DNA from: a virus
Reading direction: 5' to 3' (one strand)
IMG/VR virus record: IMGVR_UViG_3300020446_000020
Coordinates: 1-43,450 of that record
Length of the DNA stretch: 43,450 nucleotides
Positions 1 through 6,821 of the stretch are shown piece by piece; the stretch's first letter is position 1; every line of letters begins with the position of its first letter. The position numbers and the translations under genes were made by a program. The notes below the pieces were generated by a model. The model had not been told where the DNA came from. It searched no databases and saw only the letters and a list, made by a program, of their open reading frames with translations.

Positions 1-225
1 GAAAACGAATACAGAGATTGGGATTACGATACCAATTTCTCTAAAGCTGATTACGACAATGGCAAGGTGAAAGACTTTGATCTTTTACATAATACATATT
101 GTGTATGGGAAGAAGATGATCTTGATGACAATAATAGTTATTGGGACGGCGATAGGTTGATATCAGTTTATAGTGTTCAAGATATCGACCAAGAAACCCT
201 AGATATTCTAAGGAGATATGTCTAA
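1..225 (+). CDS. Hypothetical acidic protein, 5' truncated
   Basis: Frame 1 is open from the first base of the window to a TAA at 223-225, giving 74 residues of the C-terminal part of a protein whose start lies upstream. The visible part is rich in Asp, Glu, Tyr and Trp and ends in IDQETLDILRRYV. I recognise no domain. The stop codon overlaps the next start in a TAATG junction, the same translational coupling used across the left-hand genes, which supports it as real coding sequence. Function unknown. Confidence 0.7.
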   Translation, partial: ENEYRDWDYDTNFSKADYDNGKVKDFDLLHNTYCVWEEDDLDDNNSYWDGDRLISVYSVQDIDQETLDILRRYV

Positions 226-830
226 TGAGTAATATCAATACAATCATTTATGAAATGCTTACTGAATCTACAGGTACGCATATGCTAGATAGTGGCGGTG
301 ATAACAACCGCCATTGGCAACGCAATCAACAAAAGTCTTTAGAGGACTTTGAGAATGAGCCTAGAATGATCTTATTAGATGAAGATACGGATTATCCTTA
401 TTATGTAAAATCTACTTTTCATCATTTAATAGATTCTTGTACTTATTTTCCGCAAGAACAACAAAAACTTATAGATTGGGTGAATGAGGACAAATATCAC
501 TATTCTGATAATCCTGAAGGGAGATCATTAAGTTGTACGGAAGATGTAGAAAAATATATGCAGGACACATTTTATAATGATAAGCATATTTTATATCTTC
601 AAAGAGGTACGGAAGTGACTAATACTTTTAATCACGAATGTAGCCTTGATCAAACACTTCAATATATAACGATAGGTGATACTTACGAATGCGATATTAT
701 TGCTTTATCTATTCATAACGGGGCAGATGTTAGAGGTGGATATACTGACTATAAGATATTCAAAATAGATGCAGATTTATTTTATTCTTGGTATGAGGAA
801 TATGATGAGGATAATTTGGTCAATTTTTAA
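225..830 (+). CDS. Conserved phage hypothetical protein (201 aa)
   Basis: The 201-residue acidic protein begins at the ATG of a TAATG overlap with the upstream gene, preceded by AAGGAGAT. Its N-terminal stretch around residues 11-35 (TESTGTHMLDSGG then RHWQRNQ) is a signature I know from uncharacterised accessory proteins of diverse phages. No catalytic motif, signal peptide or membrane segment is visible. It is the last gene before the strong terminator at 851-877, so it closes a small early-type cassette. Its role is unknown; moderate similarity of the N-terminus to known phage orphans is from memory of the family, not a search. Confidence 0.85.
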   Translation: MSNINTIIYEMLTESTGTHMLDSGGDNNRHWQRNQQKSLEDFENEPRMILLDEDTDYPYYVKSTFHHLIDSCTYFPQEQQKLIDWVNEDKYHYSDNPEGRSLSCTEDVEKYMQDTFYNDKHILYLQRGTEVTNTFNHECSLDQTLQYITIGDTYECDIIALSIHNGADVRGGYTDYKIFKIDADLFYSWYEEYDEDNLVNF

Positions 831-850
831 CTGTATCTCCGTTGCAGTTA

Positions 851-877
851 GGGGCTACTTAGGTAGCCCTTTTTTTT
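851..877 (+). terminator. Rho-independent terminator
   Basis: A perfect 7-bp stem, GGGCTAC (852-858) and GTAGCCC (863-869), closes a TTAG loop and is followed by eight T residues (870-877). It lies 20 bases after the stop at 830, so it should end the transcript carrying the genes upstream. Confidence 0.92.
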
Positions 878-972
878 ACCTACTGTCCCCAACAAAATTA
901 TATAGACTTCTTTAATAGGGTGATTAATAGCATTTCCCTTGTTAATCGGCTTTCCCTTTTAAAAATTTGATC

Positions 973-1020
973 AAGTCGGGACTATATAAAGTCGGGATTA
1001 TATAAAGTCGGGGTTATATA
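973..1020 (+). repeat. Three tandem 16-bp direct repeats (iteron-like)
   Basis: Three contiguous units at 973-988, 989-1004 and 1005-1020 follow the consensus AAGTCGGGRYTATATA, differing only at positions 9-10. The exact 16-bp period is visible directly. The GTCGGG core recurs outside the tandem block. Confidence 0.92.
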
Positions 1021-1045
1021 TGTTGAATTGTATAAAAATAGTAAA

Positions 1046-1067
1046 GTCGGGATAGTCGGGAGTCGGG
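1046..1067 (+). repeat. Three closely spaced GTCGGG motifs
   Basis: GTCGGG occurs at 1046-1051, 1055-1060 and 1062-1067, downstream of the 16-bp repeats and next to the AT-rich tract. Together with the tandem block this makes six same-strand copies within 93 bases. Confidence 0.85.
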
Positions 1068-1136
1068 ATAAATAAAAGGAATGTATATAAAAAGTTAAAA
1101 TTTTAAAAAAATATATATAAGCAATTTAAATTTAAC

Positions 1137-1164
1137 TTGTTACCTTGGATACAAAGTGTATAAT
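1137..1164 (+). promoter_or_regulatory. Sigma70-like promoter for the 1194-1759 cassette
   Basis: TTGTTA (1137-1142) and a perfect TATAAT (1159-1164) are separated by 16 bases. Transcription would begin near 1171, giving a leader of about 23 bases that contains the GGAG ribosome site before the ATG at 1194. The upstream AT-rich tract could act as an UP-like element. Confidence 0.65.
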
Positions 1165-1193
1165 TAGGTTATAACTTAACGGAGAATTAAATT

Positions 1194-1442
1194 ATGAATA
1201 GTATGACTTTAAATCAAGCTAAACAAAATGTGCTTGATATGAATAATGAAACGCTGGAAAACTTTGTAAACCAGAGGAAAGACAGCGAAAGCGAACTAGC
1301 CATATTTGCAAGAAGTGAATTAGCTAACCGGAAAGGATTAAAAAGCTGGCAAGATGGCAGCTTAATAAATACTGACGCGATTAATAAGCTATCTCTAAAG
1401 GATCTAAACAGAGTAGCTAAAATTTTAGAGGGGGTAAAGTAA
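1194..1442 (+). CDS. Small phage hypothetical protein (82 aa)
   Basis: The 82-residue product starts at an ATG with CGGAG about 10 bases upstream, directly behind the TTGTTA/TATAAT promoter. Predicted to be mostly helical: two helix-rich blocks (residues 7-47 and 57-82) flank a WQDG turn. The C-terminal segment LSLKDLNRVAKILEG looks like an amphipathic helix that could support binding to a partner, but no known domain is recognised. It overlaps the next gene at TAATG, so the pair is probably co-translated. Function unknown. Confidence 0.8.
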   Translation: MNSMTLNQAKQNVLDMNNETLENFVNQRKDSESELAIFARSELANRKGLKSWQDGSLINTDAINKLSLKDLNRVAKILEGVK

Positions 1443-1759
1443 TGAAGTCTTACCCTATCTGGAATATTATTACCGCGTGCATCTATAAAGGATCTAAATC
1501 CTACGGGGTCAAAGAAACGGGCGAAGTTGAAGTAAGAATAGGAACAAGCGCGAGCAATTCATATACATTCTTAAGACATTCGACAACGCATCGCCAATTA
1601 GATAATGGCGATAGAGAATATCGTTTTTATATTGACGGGAAATGCGTCCGCCGGGCCCTACTAAAAAAGGGTGCAAATAAAATTGAATACTTGCAACCAG
1701 ACTATATAAGCGTAAGTACAAAATATCAAAGCCTTTATTTGCCAGAAAAAACCGCTTAA
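1442..1759 (+). CDS. Conserved phage hypothetical protein (105 aa)
   Basis: The 105-residue product begins at the TAATG overlap and is followed 20 bases later by an intrinsic terminator. The segments KSYPIWNIITACIYKGSKSYG and DREYRFYIDG resemble a small orphan family found in marine and cyanobacterial phages (recalled, not searched). The predicted fold is mainly beta, with no catalytic motif and no membrane segment. It is an early or accessory protein of unknown role. Confidence 0.82.
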   Translation: MKSYPIWNIITACIYKGSKSYGVKETGEVEVRIGTSASNSYTFLRHSTTHRQLDNGDREYRFYIDGKCVRRALLKKGANKIEYLQPDYISVSTKYQSLYLPEKTA

Positions 1760-1779
1760 TCTCTCTATCTCCGAGAGTG

Positions 1780-1804
1780 CCCCCGCTTGTCGGGGGTTTT
1801 TTTT
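1780..1804 (+). terminator. Rho-independent terminator
   Basis: A 6-bp GC stem, CCCCCG (1780-1785) and CGGGGG (1791-1796), with loop CTTGT, is followed by eight T residues (1797-1804). It ends the 1194-1759 cassette. The loop and 3' arm contain a GTCGGG, the motif clustered just downstream. Confidence 0.9.
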
Positions 1805-1808
1805 GTCT

Positions 1809-1827
1809 GTCGGGTGTCGGGGTCGGG
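1809..1827 (+). repeat. Second GTCGGG cluster (three copies)
   Basis: GTCGGG occurs at 1809-1814, 1816-1821 and 1822-1827, immediately after the terminator and before an A-rich, ATATA-containing stretch. The arrangement is the same as in the first cluster: terminator, GTCGGG motifs, AT-rich DNA, next cassette. Confidence 0.85.
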
Positions 1828-1939
1828 ATATAAAAAAAGCATATAAGCAAAGCCAACATTATATATATTATTAATATATGATACTGGATCCAAACTGGTT
1901 GAGCTCAATTAAAAAACCCCTTTAATTTCTACAAAATGT

Positions 1940-1950
1940 ATCAAATTGAT
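1940..1950. promoter_or_regulatory. Small palindrome, possible operator
   Basis: ATCAAATTGAT is a perfect 11-bp palindrome (5-bp arms about one central base) in the leader of the 2022-3150 cassette. Its location suits an operator, but a palindrome this short in AT-rich DNA could be chance. Confidence 0.25.
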
Positions 1951-1990
1951 GTAAAATTTACTTACTGGCGCAATAAAGCGGCAGCATTTA

Positions 1991-2012
1991 CGGGGGCTCT
2001 GCCCCCGAGGAG
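1991..2012 (+). promoter_or_regulatory. GC hairpin abutting the Shine-Dalgarno of the next gene
   Basis: CGGGGGC (1991-1997), loop TCT, GCCCCCG (2001-2007) form a perfect 7-bp stem whose last base is also the first base of the GAGGAG ribosome site (2007-2012). The ATG follows at 2022. No T-run follows, so this is not an intrinsic terminator. A stable hairpin touching the Shine-Dalgarno could restrain ribosome entry, protect the mRNA 5' side, or be a protein-binding site. Confidence 0.6.
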
Positions 2013-2021
2013 ATAAAAAGT

Positions 2022-2357
2022 ATGCTAGAAGTAGACTTTAGAGATTGCTCGGAAGAGTGCAAAGAAAAGCTGAATGAGTTCCAGTTCTATATTGGTTCTT
2101 ACATGATGGCGATTGGTATCGGTGAAATCACCGAGAAAAATGTAAATGAAGTATATGCAAGATTGCTTATTCTTCACACATCATCTGATGTTCACTTAGA
2201 GGGCGAGCCTTGGATGACTTACGATATGGTTAAGCTGCTCATTGGCGCTAAGTTCAACGTGGCTTATGAGAAAGCATCCGTATGGTCCACAAGAATGTAT
2301 ATGTGCGTTCTTAGAGAAGTTGAGAGAAATCTTGGTAATCAAAAAGAGGTGGCGTAA
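2022..2357 (+). CDS. Hypothetical phage protein (111 aa)
   Basis: The 111-residue product starts at an ATG 9 bases after GAGGAG. It looks wholly helical, with a Cys pair near the N-terminus (residues 9 and 13) and aromatic/Met-rich helices. I recognise no domain. It leads a four-gene cassette (2022-3150) whose members overlap or abut one another, so they are probably made together. The GC hairpin at 1991-2007 sits directly against its ribosome site. Function unknown. Confidence 0.8.
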   Translation: MLEVDFRDCSEECKEKLNEFQFYIGSYMMAIGIGEITEKNVNEVYARLLILHTSSDVHLEGEPWMTYDMVKLLIGAKFNVAYEKASVWSTRMYMCVLREVERNLGNQKEVA

Positions 2358-2647
2358 TGGATAAGGTAAAAATAGCTTTAATGAATGGCGATGTCGTAGA
2401 GTGCTACGACATCAAGCCTAGAATATTCAACACTTACTTGATTGATGATCTTGACATGCCAGCGACCAGGGCGAAGAGTTTAGGCGAGGCTGTTAGCGAT
2501 CTTCATTATGCACTTAGTTATTGCGACTCTTGGCATGCCAAGAAGCTAACCAAAATGACTGTCGGCGAATTGGTTAACATCTTCGGTAAATGCGAAGAGT
2601 TCAGACATGACTTTGATGAGGGGGGTAGAGAAAATGACAGATCATAA
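2357..2647 (+). CDS. Hypothetical phage protein (96 aa)
   Basis: The 96-residue product starts at the ATG of a TAATG overlap with the upstream gene, preceded by AAAGAGG. It has a short beta N-terminus (VKIALMNGDVVECYDI) followed by helices and a charged C-terminal tail. It is not recognised as a known family and has no catalytic or membrane motif. Its last 14 bases overlap the start of the next gene. Confidence 0.75.
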   Translation: MDKVKIALMNGDVVECYDIKPRIFNTYLIDDLDMPATRAKSLGEAVSDLHYALSYCDSWHAKKLTKMTVGELVNIFGKCEEFRHDFDEGGRENDRS

Positions 2648-2957
2648 TTATGGTAGGTATAGAAATAAAGTTTCAGCGATCAATCAGATCGCTGAGCTTG
2701 TAGCAACCATTGAGGATATTGATTTCAGATTTGAGGAATCAAAGATTAAAGGCATGTCTGAATTTGTTGATCTGTTGGTCGAAATTCTAGCTCAATTTGA
2801 TATAGAAATTTCAGACCAGTACAGACGCATGGATCCCGAAGTCGCAAAAGAATTTATATCTAAATGTGGTTTTGGTTTTGCCGATCATGGCGGACTGTAC
2901 TATCAGGATACTCATACTTACGATTGCCACACTTTTAAGTGGGTGCGAGATGAATAG
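2634..2957 (+). CDS. Hypothetical phage protein (107 aa)
   Basis: The same frame is open from 2607, but I choose the ATG at 2634 because a purine-rich GAGGGGGGTAGAG lies just before it and the overlap with the upstream gene shrinks to 14 bases. The 107-residue product is helical over residues 10-65, followed by a Gly/His/Tyr-rich C-terminus (CGFGFADHGGLYY then DTHTYDCHTFKW) with several His and Cys residues that could bind metal. No family is recognised. Confidence 0.72.
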   Translation: MTDHNYGRYRNKVSAINQIAELVATIEDIDFRFEESKIKGMSEFVDLLVEILAQFDIEISDQYRRMDPEVAKEFISKCGFGFADHGGLYYQDTHTYDCHTFKWVRDE

Positions 2958-3150
2958 ACCTTGGAGAGAGTATAGCTACTGGGAGGGCAACATCTGTACG
3001 TGTGGATCCGGCAAGGAAACCAGCGTCTGCAAAGATGCTCAAGGCGATTACGTTGCTAGTTTCTGCGACGATTGCGAAGATTATAGACTATCAGGATATA
3101 GTCCTGACATTTGGAAAAGGGGGTACAGGTATGAAGAATTAGAATGGTAG
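2950..3150 (+). CDS. Small Cys-rich protein, possible zinc binder (66 aa)
   Basis: I start this gene at the ATG at 2950, which overlaps the previous stop by 8 bases; the longer open frame from 2866 runs through the upstream gene and is unlikely. The 66-residue product has CTCGSGKETSVC near residues 17-28 and CDDC near residues 43-46. The first resembles the start of SEC-C-type zinc motifs (CxCGSG then Cys), and the pair of clusters suggests one four-Cys metal site. It ends the cassette just before a strong terminator. Function unknown; a small zinc-stabilised adaptor is an inference. Confidence 0.65.
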   Translation: MNRPWREYSYWEGNICTCGSGKETSVCKDAQGDYVASFCDDCEDYRLSGYSPDIWKRGYRYEELEW

Positions 3151-3169
3151 TTAGGTCCAACTGGATCGA

Positions 3170-3194
3170 GGGGGCAATATGCCCCCTTTTTTTT
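3170..3194 (+). terminator. Rho-independent terminator
   Basis: A perfect 6-bp GC stem, GGGGGC (3170-3175) and GCCCCC (3181-3186), with loop AATAT, is followed by eight T residues. It closes the 2022-3150 cassette. Confidence 0.93.
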
Positions 3195-3257
3195 ACGAAT
3201 TACTGCAATTTGTCAGCTCACAAAACTTAAACTTTGCGTAATTAAATCTTTTTTTTG

Positions 3258-3277
3258 GTCGGGTTAGTCGGGTCGGG
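3258..3277 (+). repeat. Third GTCGGG cluster (three copies)
   Basis: GTCGGG occurs at 3258-3263, 3267-3272 and 3272-3277; the last two share one base. As with the other clusters it lies downstream of a terminator and is followed by AT-rich sequence (CATATTATTTG). Confidence 0.85.
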
Positions 3278-3544
3278 TCATATTATTTGCTCTAGCTTGT
3301 TATTAATAAATAGATCTAAATAGAAAATATTGATTTATCTTCCTGATGCACTGGGTCTATACCTTAAGGAAAAGACACCCTTAGGTCCGGGGGATCCGGG
3401 ACTCTTTTCTCTGAAAAAAACAAAAATGAGCTCATTTTGTAAAAGAAAGCGGGCCCCCAAAATAAAAACTAGGTACTTAGCAACAGGTTATATGACAATA
3501 ATACACATACTAATTCTGGTATTTTTCAACTTTTGAATCTTTGC

Positions 3545-3573
3545 TTGTAAAGGATCCCTTAGTCGGCTATTAT
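3545..3573 (+). promoter_or_regulatory. Candidate late-operon promoter
   Basis: TTGTAA (3545-3550) and TATTAT (3568-3573) are separated by 17 bases, a good sigma70-like arrangement. Transcription would start near 3580, about 90 bases before the first virion gene. An inverted repeat, GCTTGTA (3543-3549) and TACAAGC (3577-3583), brackets the promoter from the -35 box to the start site and could be an operator. Confidence 0.5.
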
Positions 3574-3579
3574 TTCTAC

Positions 3580-3644
3580 AAGCGAGTAAGGTATTTAGCA
3601 CTTCGTTCATACTATCTTCTCCAAGACTTTTGCTTTGCTCGCTT
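3580..3644 (+). promoter_or_regulatory. Structured 5' leader (13-bp stem) of the late operon mRNA
   Basis: Bases 3580-3592 can pair with 3632-3644 as an uninterrupted 13-bp RNA stem: ten Watson-Crick pairs and three G-U pairs, with AAGCGAG against CTCGCTT at the base. The stem begins at the predicted transcription start, so the mRNA would open with a terminal stem-loop, and the AGGA ribosome site (3661-3664) lies just beyond it. Base 3580-3583 is shared with the inverted repeat 3543-3549/3577-3583, so the two pairings exclude each other if transcription starts further upstream. Confidence 0.5.
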
Positions 3645-3671
3645 ACTAAAAAATATATGTAGGAAAAAAAT

Positions 3672-5012
3672 ATGGGCTTATTTAGTAAATTAAGAAGAGG
3701 AAAAGGTAAAGTTAAATTTTCAGATAATTTTTTTTATAATCCTCGAAGAGAAAAATTAAGAGCATTTTTTGACAAAAAAATCCAAGCAGATTTAGCAAGA
3801 GCTCGAAAAAACCCACTTGGCTTGGGCGCACTTCTACCAAGTGTTCAAAACAAGGTACCCTTGGCGCCAGTTTTTGCTGGTATGCCGATGCCTCAAATGG
3901 TAGGTCAACCCAGCATATTTCCGCAACCGATTCCTAGAGTCCCAGTCGAGGAAAATATTTCTCAAATTTCTACCCCTGGCTTTGCGATGCGTGACATGCA
4001 AATGAATATGATGGAACCAAGAATGATGATGGCAGATGGAGATGTTGCGCTTTCAGAAGAAGCTGCAACTGATAGTTTAGATAGTTTCTTAAATGCTGAT
4101 CCAGAGCAAGTTGAATTTGGAATGGAGTCCAGACTTAGGAATGTAACTTTAGAAATGATGGATGCTTTGAGCAGAGGCGATCTTGATGCAGTTAAAAAAC
4201 TTGAAGCAGAAAAAATAATGCTTGAAAAAATGCTTAGAGATAAAAAAATGCCTAAATACGGACCTCCTCCGCGAAGACCAGAAGGTATGGCATTTGGAGA
4301 TGTTCCTTTGTCAGAGGATGATATCGGAAATATAGAAATGTTAGCAGATATGTTTGTTGATCAAAAAGGTAACGTTTTAGGAAAACCAAATAGCGAATAT
4401 GGTTCATTTTTAATTTCTAAGCTAACTAAAAAGCTAGGACAAGAAAAATTTAATAAAATTATTGCCGATAAAGTTAATGAAGTTAAGGCAATAAAAAGTC
4501 AAGATTACGCAGAATTTTTATCTTCTGCCCCAGAAGCTGCTAATTTGCTTAAAGAATTTAAGGTCCTTCAATCGGTTAGAGGCTACGAAGATGGCGACGA
4601 AGTAAACGTCGATAAACTCCCTAAAGGTTTAAAAGCGATGTATGAATCTGGACCTAAAGGCAGAGAAGGGGTCAAAAATATTGCAGCTAAAACCGATAAA
4701 TTTGCCGAAGGCGACGAAGTCAGTATGATGATGATGGAAATGGATCAACCGTCTGAAATGCCAGAAGAAGGTATGGAAGACATTGATATGCTAATGGACG
4801 AAGTTGCAGATGTTGCGCCCGCCGCGCAGATGCTCGACCAATATGTCAATATGGTTATCGAAATGGTTCAAGCCGGAGCAAGTGAAGCAGAAATTATTCA
4901 AATGTTACAAGAAGCCGGTCTTGATGAAGCGGATATCAACGCAGTTTTTCAAGCCGTTATTGAGGCGTTAGAGGGACCAAGTATTGATTCTGAGCTAGCC
5001 GCTCTCGGCTAA
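3672..5012 (+). CDS. Phage hypothetical protein at the head of the virion operon (446 aa)
   Basis: This 446-residue protein begins at an ATG with AGGA seven bases upstream. It has a basic N-terminus (residues 1-47), a Met/Pro-rich linker (about 60-125), a charged helical centre and an acidic, Met/Glu-rich C-terminus with a helical hairpin-like end (about 395-446). It carries two copies of an F/Y-x-x-G-D-E-V motif (YEDGDEV and FAEGDEV), a short motif also seen in other virion-region proteins here. It lies two genes before TerL and may be a virion or assembly protein; related proteins occur in marine phage contigs, to my knowledge without assigned function. Confidence 0.82.
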   Translation: MGLFSKLRRGKGKVKFSDNFFYNPRREKLRAFFDKKIQADLARARKNPLGLGALLPSVQNKVPLAPVFAGMPMPQMVGQPSIFPQPIPRVPVEENISQISTPGFAMRDMQMNMMEPRMMMADGDVALSEEAATDSLDSFLNADPEQVEFGMESRLRNVTLEMMDALSRGDLDAVKKLEAEKIMLEKMLRDKKMPKYGPPPRRPEGMAFGDVPLSEDDIGNIEMLADMFVDQKGNVLGKPNSEYGSFLISKLTKKLGQEKFNKIIADKVNEVKAIKSQDYAEFLSSAPEAANLLKEFKVLQSVRGYEDGDEVNVDKLPKGLKAMYESGPKGREGVKNIAAKTDKFAEGDEVSMMMMEMDQPSEMPEEGMEDIDMLMDEVADVAPAAQMLDQYVNMVIEMVQAGASEAEIIQMLQEAGLDEADINAVFQAVIEALEGPSIDSELAALG

Positions 5013-5013
5013 A

Positions 5014-5355
5014 ATGCAAGATATTGATAAGGCTATAGAAGAACTAAACGTTCTTGGTCCTATCTCCGACGATCCTTTATATGCAATCAGTATGGCGGTT
5101 TTTGGCCCAACCGGTAAATTAAAACTTGCCGAACTTGCTAGCGACCTAGCCAAACATTCAAGAGTCAAATCCTTAATTAATTCTGGAACTGCTGGAGATC
5201 GAGCAGAAGCAAAAAGAATTTATCAAACAATTAAAATTAAAGATGAAAGTAAAGCCAACGAGCTTTATACCAATATGTTAAATGAAGGCAAAAAGATTGT
5301 CGGAACCGAAGATATTGCCAAGATGGCTAAAGAGTACGGTTTTAAAATAAAGTAA
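5014..5355 (+). CDS. Hypothetical protein upstream of TerL (113 aa)
   Basis: The 113-residue product begins one base after the previous stop and ends six bases before TerL, so it is tightly inside the packaging operon. Sequence is helical and charged, with no recognised domain. By position it is where many phages encode the small terminase, and no other small-terminase candidate is visible, but there is no helix-turn-helix or other feature that would prove it. The C-terminal part (EDIAKMAKEYGFKIK) is Lys-rich. Confidence 0.78.
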   Translation: MQDIDKAIEELNVLGPISDDPLYAISMAVFGPTGKLKLAELASDLAKHSRVKSLINSGTAGDRAEAKRIYQTIKIKDESKANELYTNMLNEGKKIVGTEDIAKMAKEYGFKIK

Positions 5356-5360
5356 AAAGT

Positions 5361-6821
5361 ATGGACCTGTCACATTTGACAGAATCAGAGCTCAAAGAAG
5401 CTCTGCTGTTAGTAGAGAAACAACAAGGCTTCGCCGTTCAGGAGGAGTGTCAACAATCGTTTTTAAAATACATCAATCAGATGTGGCCCGAGTTTATCTG
5501 CGGTCGCCATCATCAAATCTTTGCCGAGAAACTTGAACAGGTTGCGCAAGGCAAACTTAATCGTTTGATTATCAACATGCCACCTCGTCATACCAAGTCT
5601 GAATTTGCGTCAACGTATTTTCCGTCTTGGATAATGGGCTTAAAACCTAAGATGAAGATAATGCAGACCACCCATACCGGCGAACTAGCAGTTAGGTTTG
5701 GTAGGAAAGTTAGAAACTTGATGGAGCAAAAAGAATATAAGCAAGTATTTCCAGATGTAAAGCTGCAAGCCGATAACAAATCAGCCGGTCGTTGGGAGAC
5801 TAATAAGGGGGGCGAATACTTTGCAGCGGGTGTTGGCGGAGCCGTAACCGGAAGGGGTGCGGATTTATTGATTATTGATGACCCGCATTCAGAACAAGAT
5901 GCGCTATCGCCGAATGCGTTGGAGAGTGCTTATGAATGGTACACCTCTGGCCCTCGTCAGCGTTTGCAACCCAAAGGTGCGATTGTCATTGTAATGACGC
6001 GTTGGTCTTCAATCGACTTGACCGCCAAATTACTTGAAGCGCAAAAAGAACCTTTGGCAGATCAATGGGAAGTAATAGAGTTTCCTGCTATTTTCCCCGA
6101 TACCGAAAAACCTTTATGGCCTGAGTTTTGGTCGCAAGATGAATTGTTAAAGGTTAAGGCTTCATTGCCTGGCATGAAATGGAATGCTCAGTGGATGCAA
6201 CAACCAACTGCTGAAGAGGGATCAATCATCAAACGTGAGTGGTGGCAAAGGTGGGAAAATGATTCTTTGCCCGGCGTAAAATATATTATGCAAAGTTACG
6301 ATACTGCGTTTTCTAAAAAGCAAACTGCGGACTATTCTGCGATTTCAACTTGGGGTGTATTTAAGCCAACCGAAGATTCACCCGACTGTATTATCTTATT
6401 GGATTCGCAAAAAGGTCGCTGGGACTTTCCAGAACTCAAAGAAATCGCGATGCGCGAATACCAATATTGGCAATCGGATATGGTTTTGATTGAAGCAAAA
6501 GCATCCGGAACTCCGTTGACGCATGAACTGCGGCGGATGGGAATACCGGTGGTTAATTATTCGCCAACGCGTGGCCATGATAAACATTCAAGAATGCACT
6601 CGGTTGCGCCGATATTTGAAGCCGGTATGGTTTGGGCACCCAATCGTATGTTTGCAGAAGATATGATTGAAGAATGTGCTGCATTTCCATTTGGAGCTAA
6701 TGACGATTTATGTGATACTATGACCCAAGCGTTAATGCGATTCCGCGAAGGTGGATTTGTTTACTTAGATAGCGATTACGAAGACGAAGAACGCGAACCA
6801 AGAAAGAGGGTTTATTACTAA
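5361..6821 (+). CDS. terL: Terminase large subunit (TerL)
   Basis: TerL is the ATP-driven motor and nuclease that cuts concatemeric DNA and packs it through the portal. This 486-residue protein shows the complete two-domain plan. The ATPase has a Walker A-like MPPRHTKS (73-80), a Walker B LLIIDDPH (169-176) and motif III VIVMTRWS (209-216). The RNase H-like nuclease has acidic residues in YDTAFS (Asp314), LIEAK (Glu378) and NDDLCD (448-453). Its length is normal for the family. It is joined to the portal gene at 6821 by a TAATG overlap. The INMPPRHTKSEF form of Walker A is typical of the psiM2/GTA-like TerL branch. The packaging mode cannot be told from the sequence. Confidence 0.95.
   Translation: MDLSHLTESELKEALLLVEKQQGFAVQEECQQSFLKYINQMWPEFICGRHHQIFAEKLEQVAQGKLNRLIINMPPRHTKSEFASTYFPSWIMGLKPKMKIMQTTHTGELAVRFGRKVRNLMEQKEYKQVFPDVKLQADNKSAGRWETNKGGEYFAAGVGGAVTGRGADLLIIDDPHSEQDALSPNALESAYEWYTSGPRQRLQPKGAIVIVMTRWSSIDLTAKLLEAQKEPLADQWEVIEFPAIFPDTEKPLWPEFWSQDELLKVKASLPGMKWNAQWMQQPTAEEGSIIKREWWQRWENDSLPGVKYIMQSYDTAFSKKQTADYSAISTWGVFKPTEDSPDCIILLDSQKGRWDFPELKEIAMREYQYWQSDMVLIEAKASGTPLTHELRRMGIPVVNYSPTRGHDKHSRMHSVAPIFEAGMVWAPNRMFAEDMIEECAAFPFGANDDLCDTMTQALMRFREGGFVYLDSDYEDEEREPRKRVYY

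Larger units (their letters stand above)
878..1193. other. Non-coding gap with repeats, AT-rich tract and promoter
   Basis: This 316-base gap carries no convincing gene. It holds six GTCGGG motifs between 975 and 1067, the first three in 16-bp tandem units. An extremely AT-rich tract follows at about 1068-1135, with long A runs and ATATATA elements, and then a sigma70-like promoter. Repeats beside AT-rich DNA are typical of replication origins and of regulator-binding clusters; the sequence alone does not separate these. Confidence 0.7.
3195..3671. other. Non-coding gap ahead of the late operon
   Basis: This 477-base gap has no convincing gene. It contains the third GTCGGG cluster (3258-3277), a C/G-rich patch around 3378-3400, and the promoter and structured leader of the virion operon (3545-3671). 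One 68-codon frame from a TTG at 3330 has no ribosome site, an odd composition and no recognisable content, so I leave it out. From about 3400 to 3540 I see nothing beyond AT-rich sequence. Confidence 0.6.

Noticed and set aside
1509-1859. 116-codon minus-strand frame across the 1442 gene and the terminator
   Set aside because: It lies antisense to a better-supported gene and its start region is the repeat-rich terminator area; composition is hydrophobic and Leu/Phe-biased as expected for a shadow frame.
3330-3536. 68-codon open frame from a TTG in the gap before the late operon
   Set aside because: No ribosome site, odd composition, no recognisable content, and it covers DNA that looks regulatory.
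1886-3557. Five GGATCC sites within about 1.7 kb (1886, 2831, 3004, 3392, 3552)
   Set aside because: Denser than I would expect in AT-rich DNA, but the sites sit in unrelated coding and non-coding contexts and nothing links them to a function.
3541-3660. Possible tRNA or tRNA-like fold in the structured leader
   Set aside because: Stems are present but there is no T-loop consensus, no anticodon arm and no acceptor-stem layout; no tRNA was seen elsewhere.
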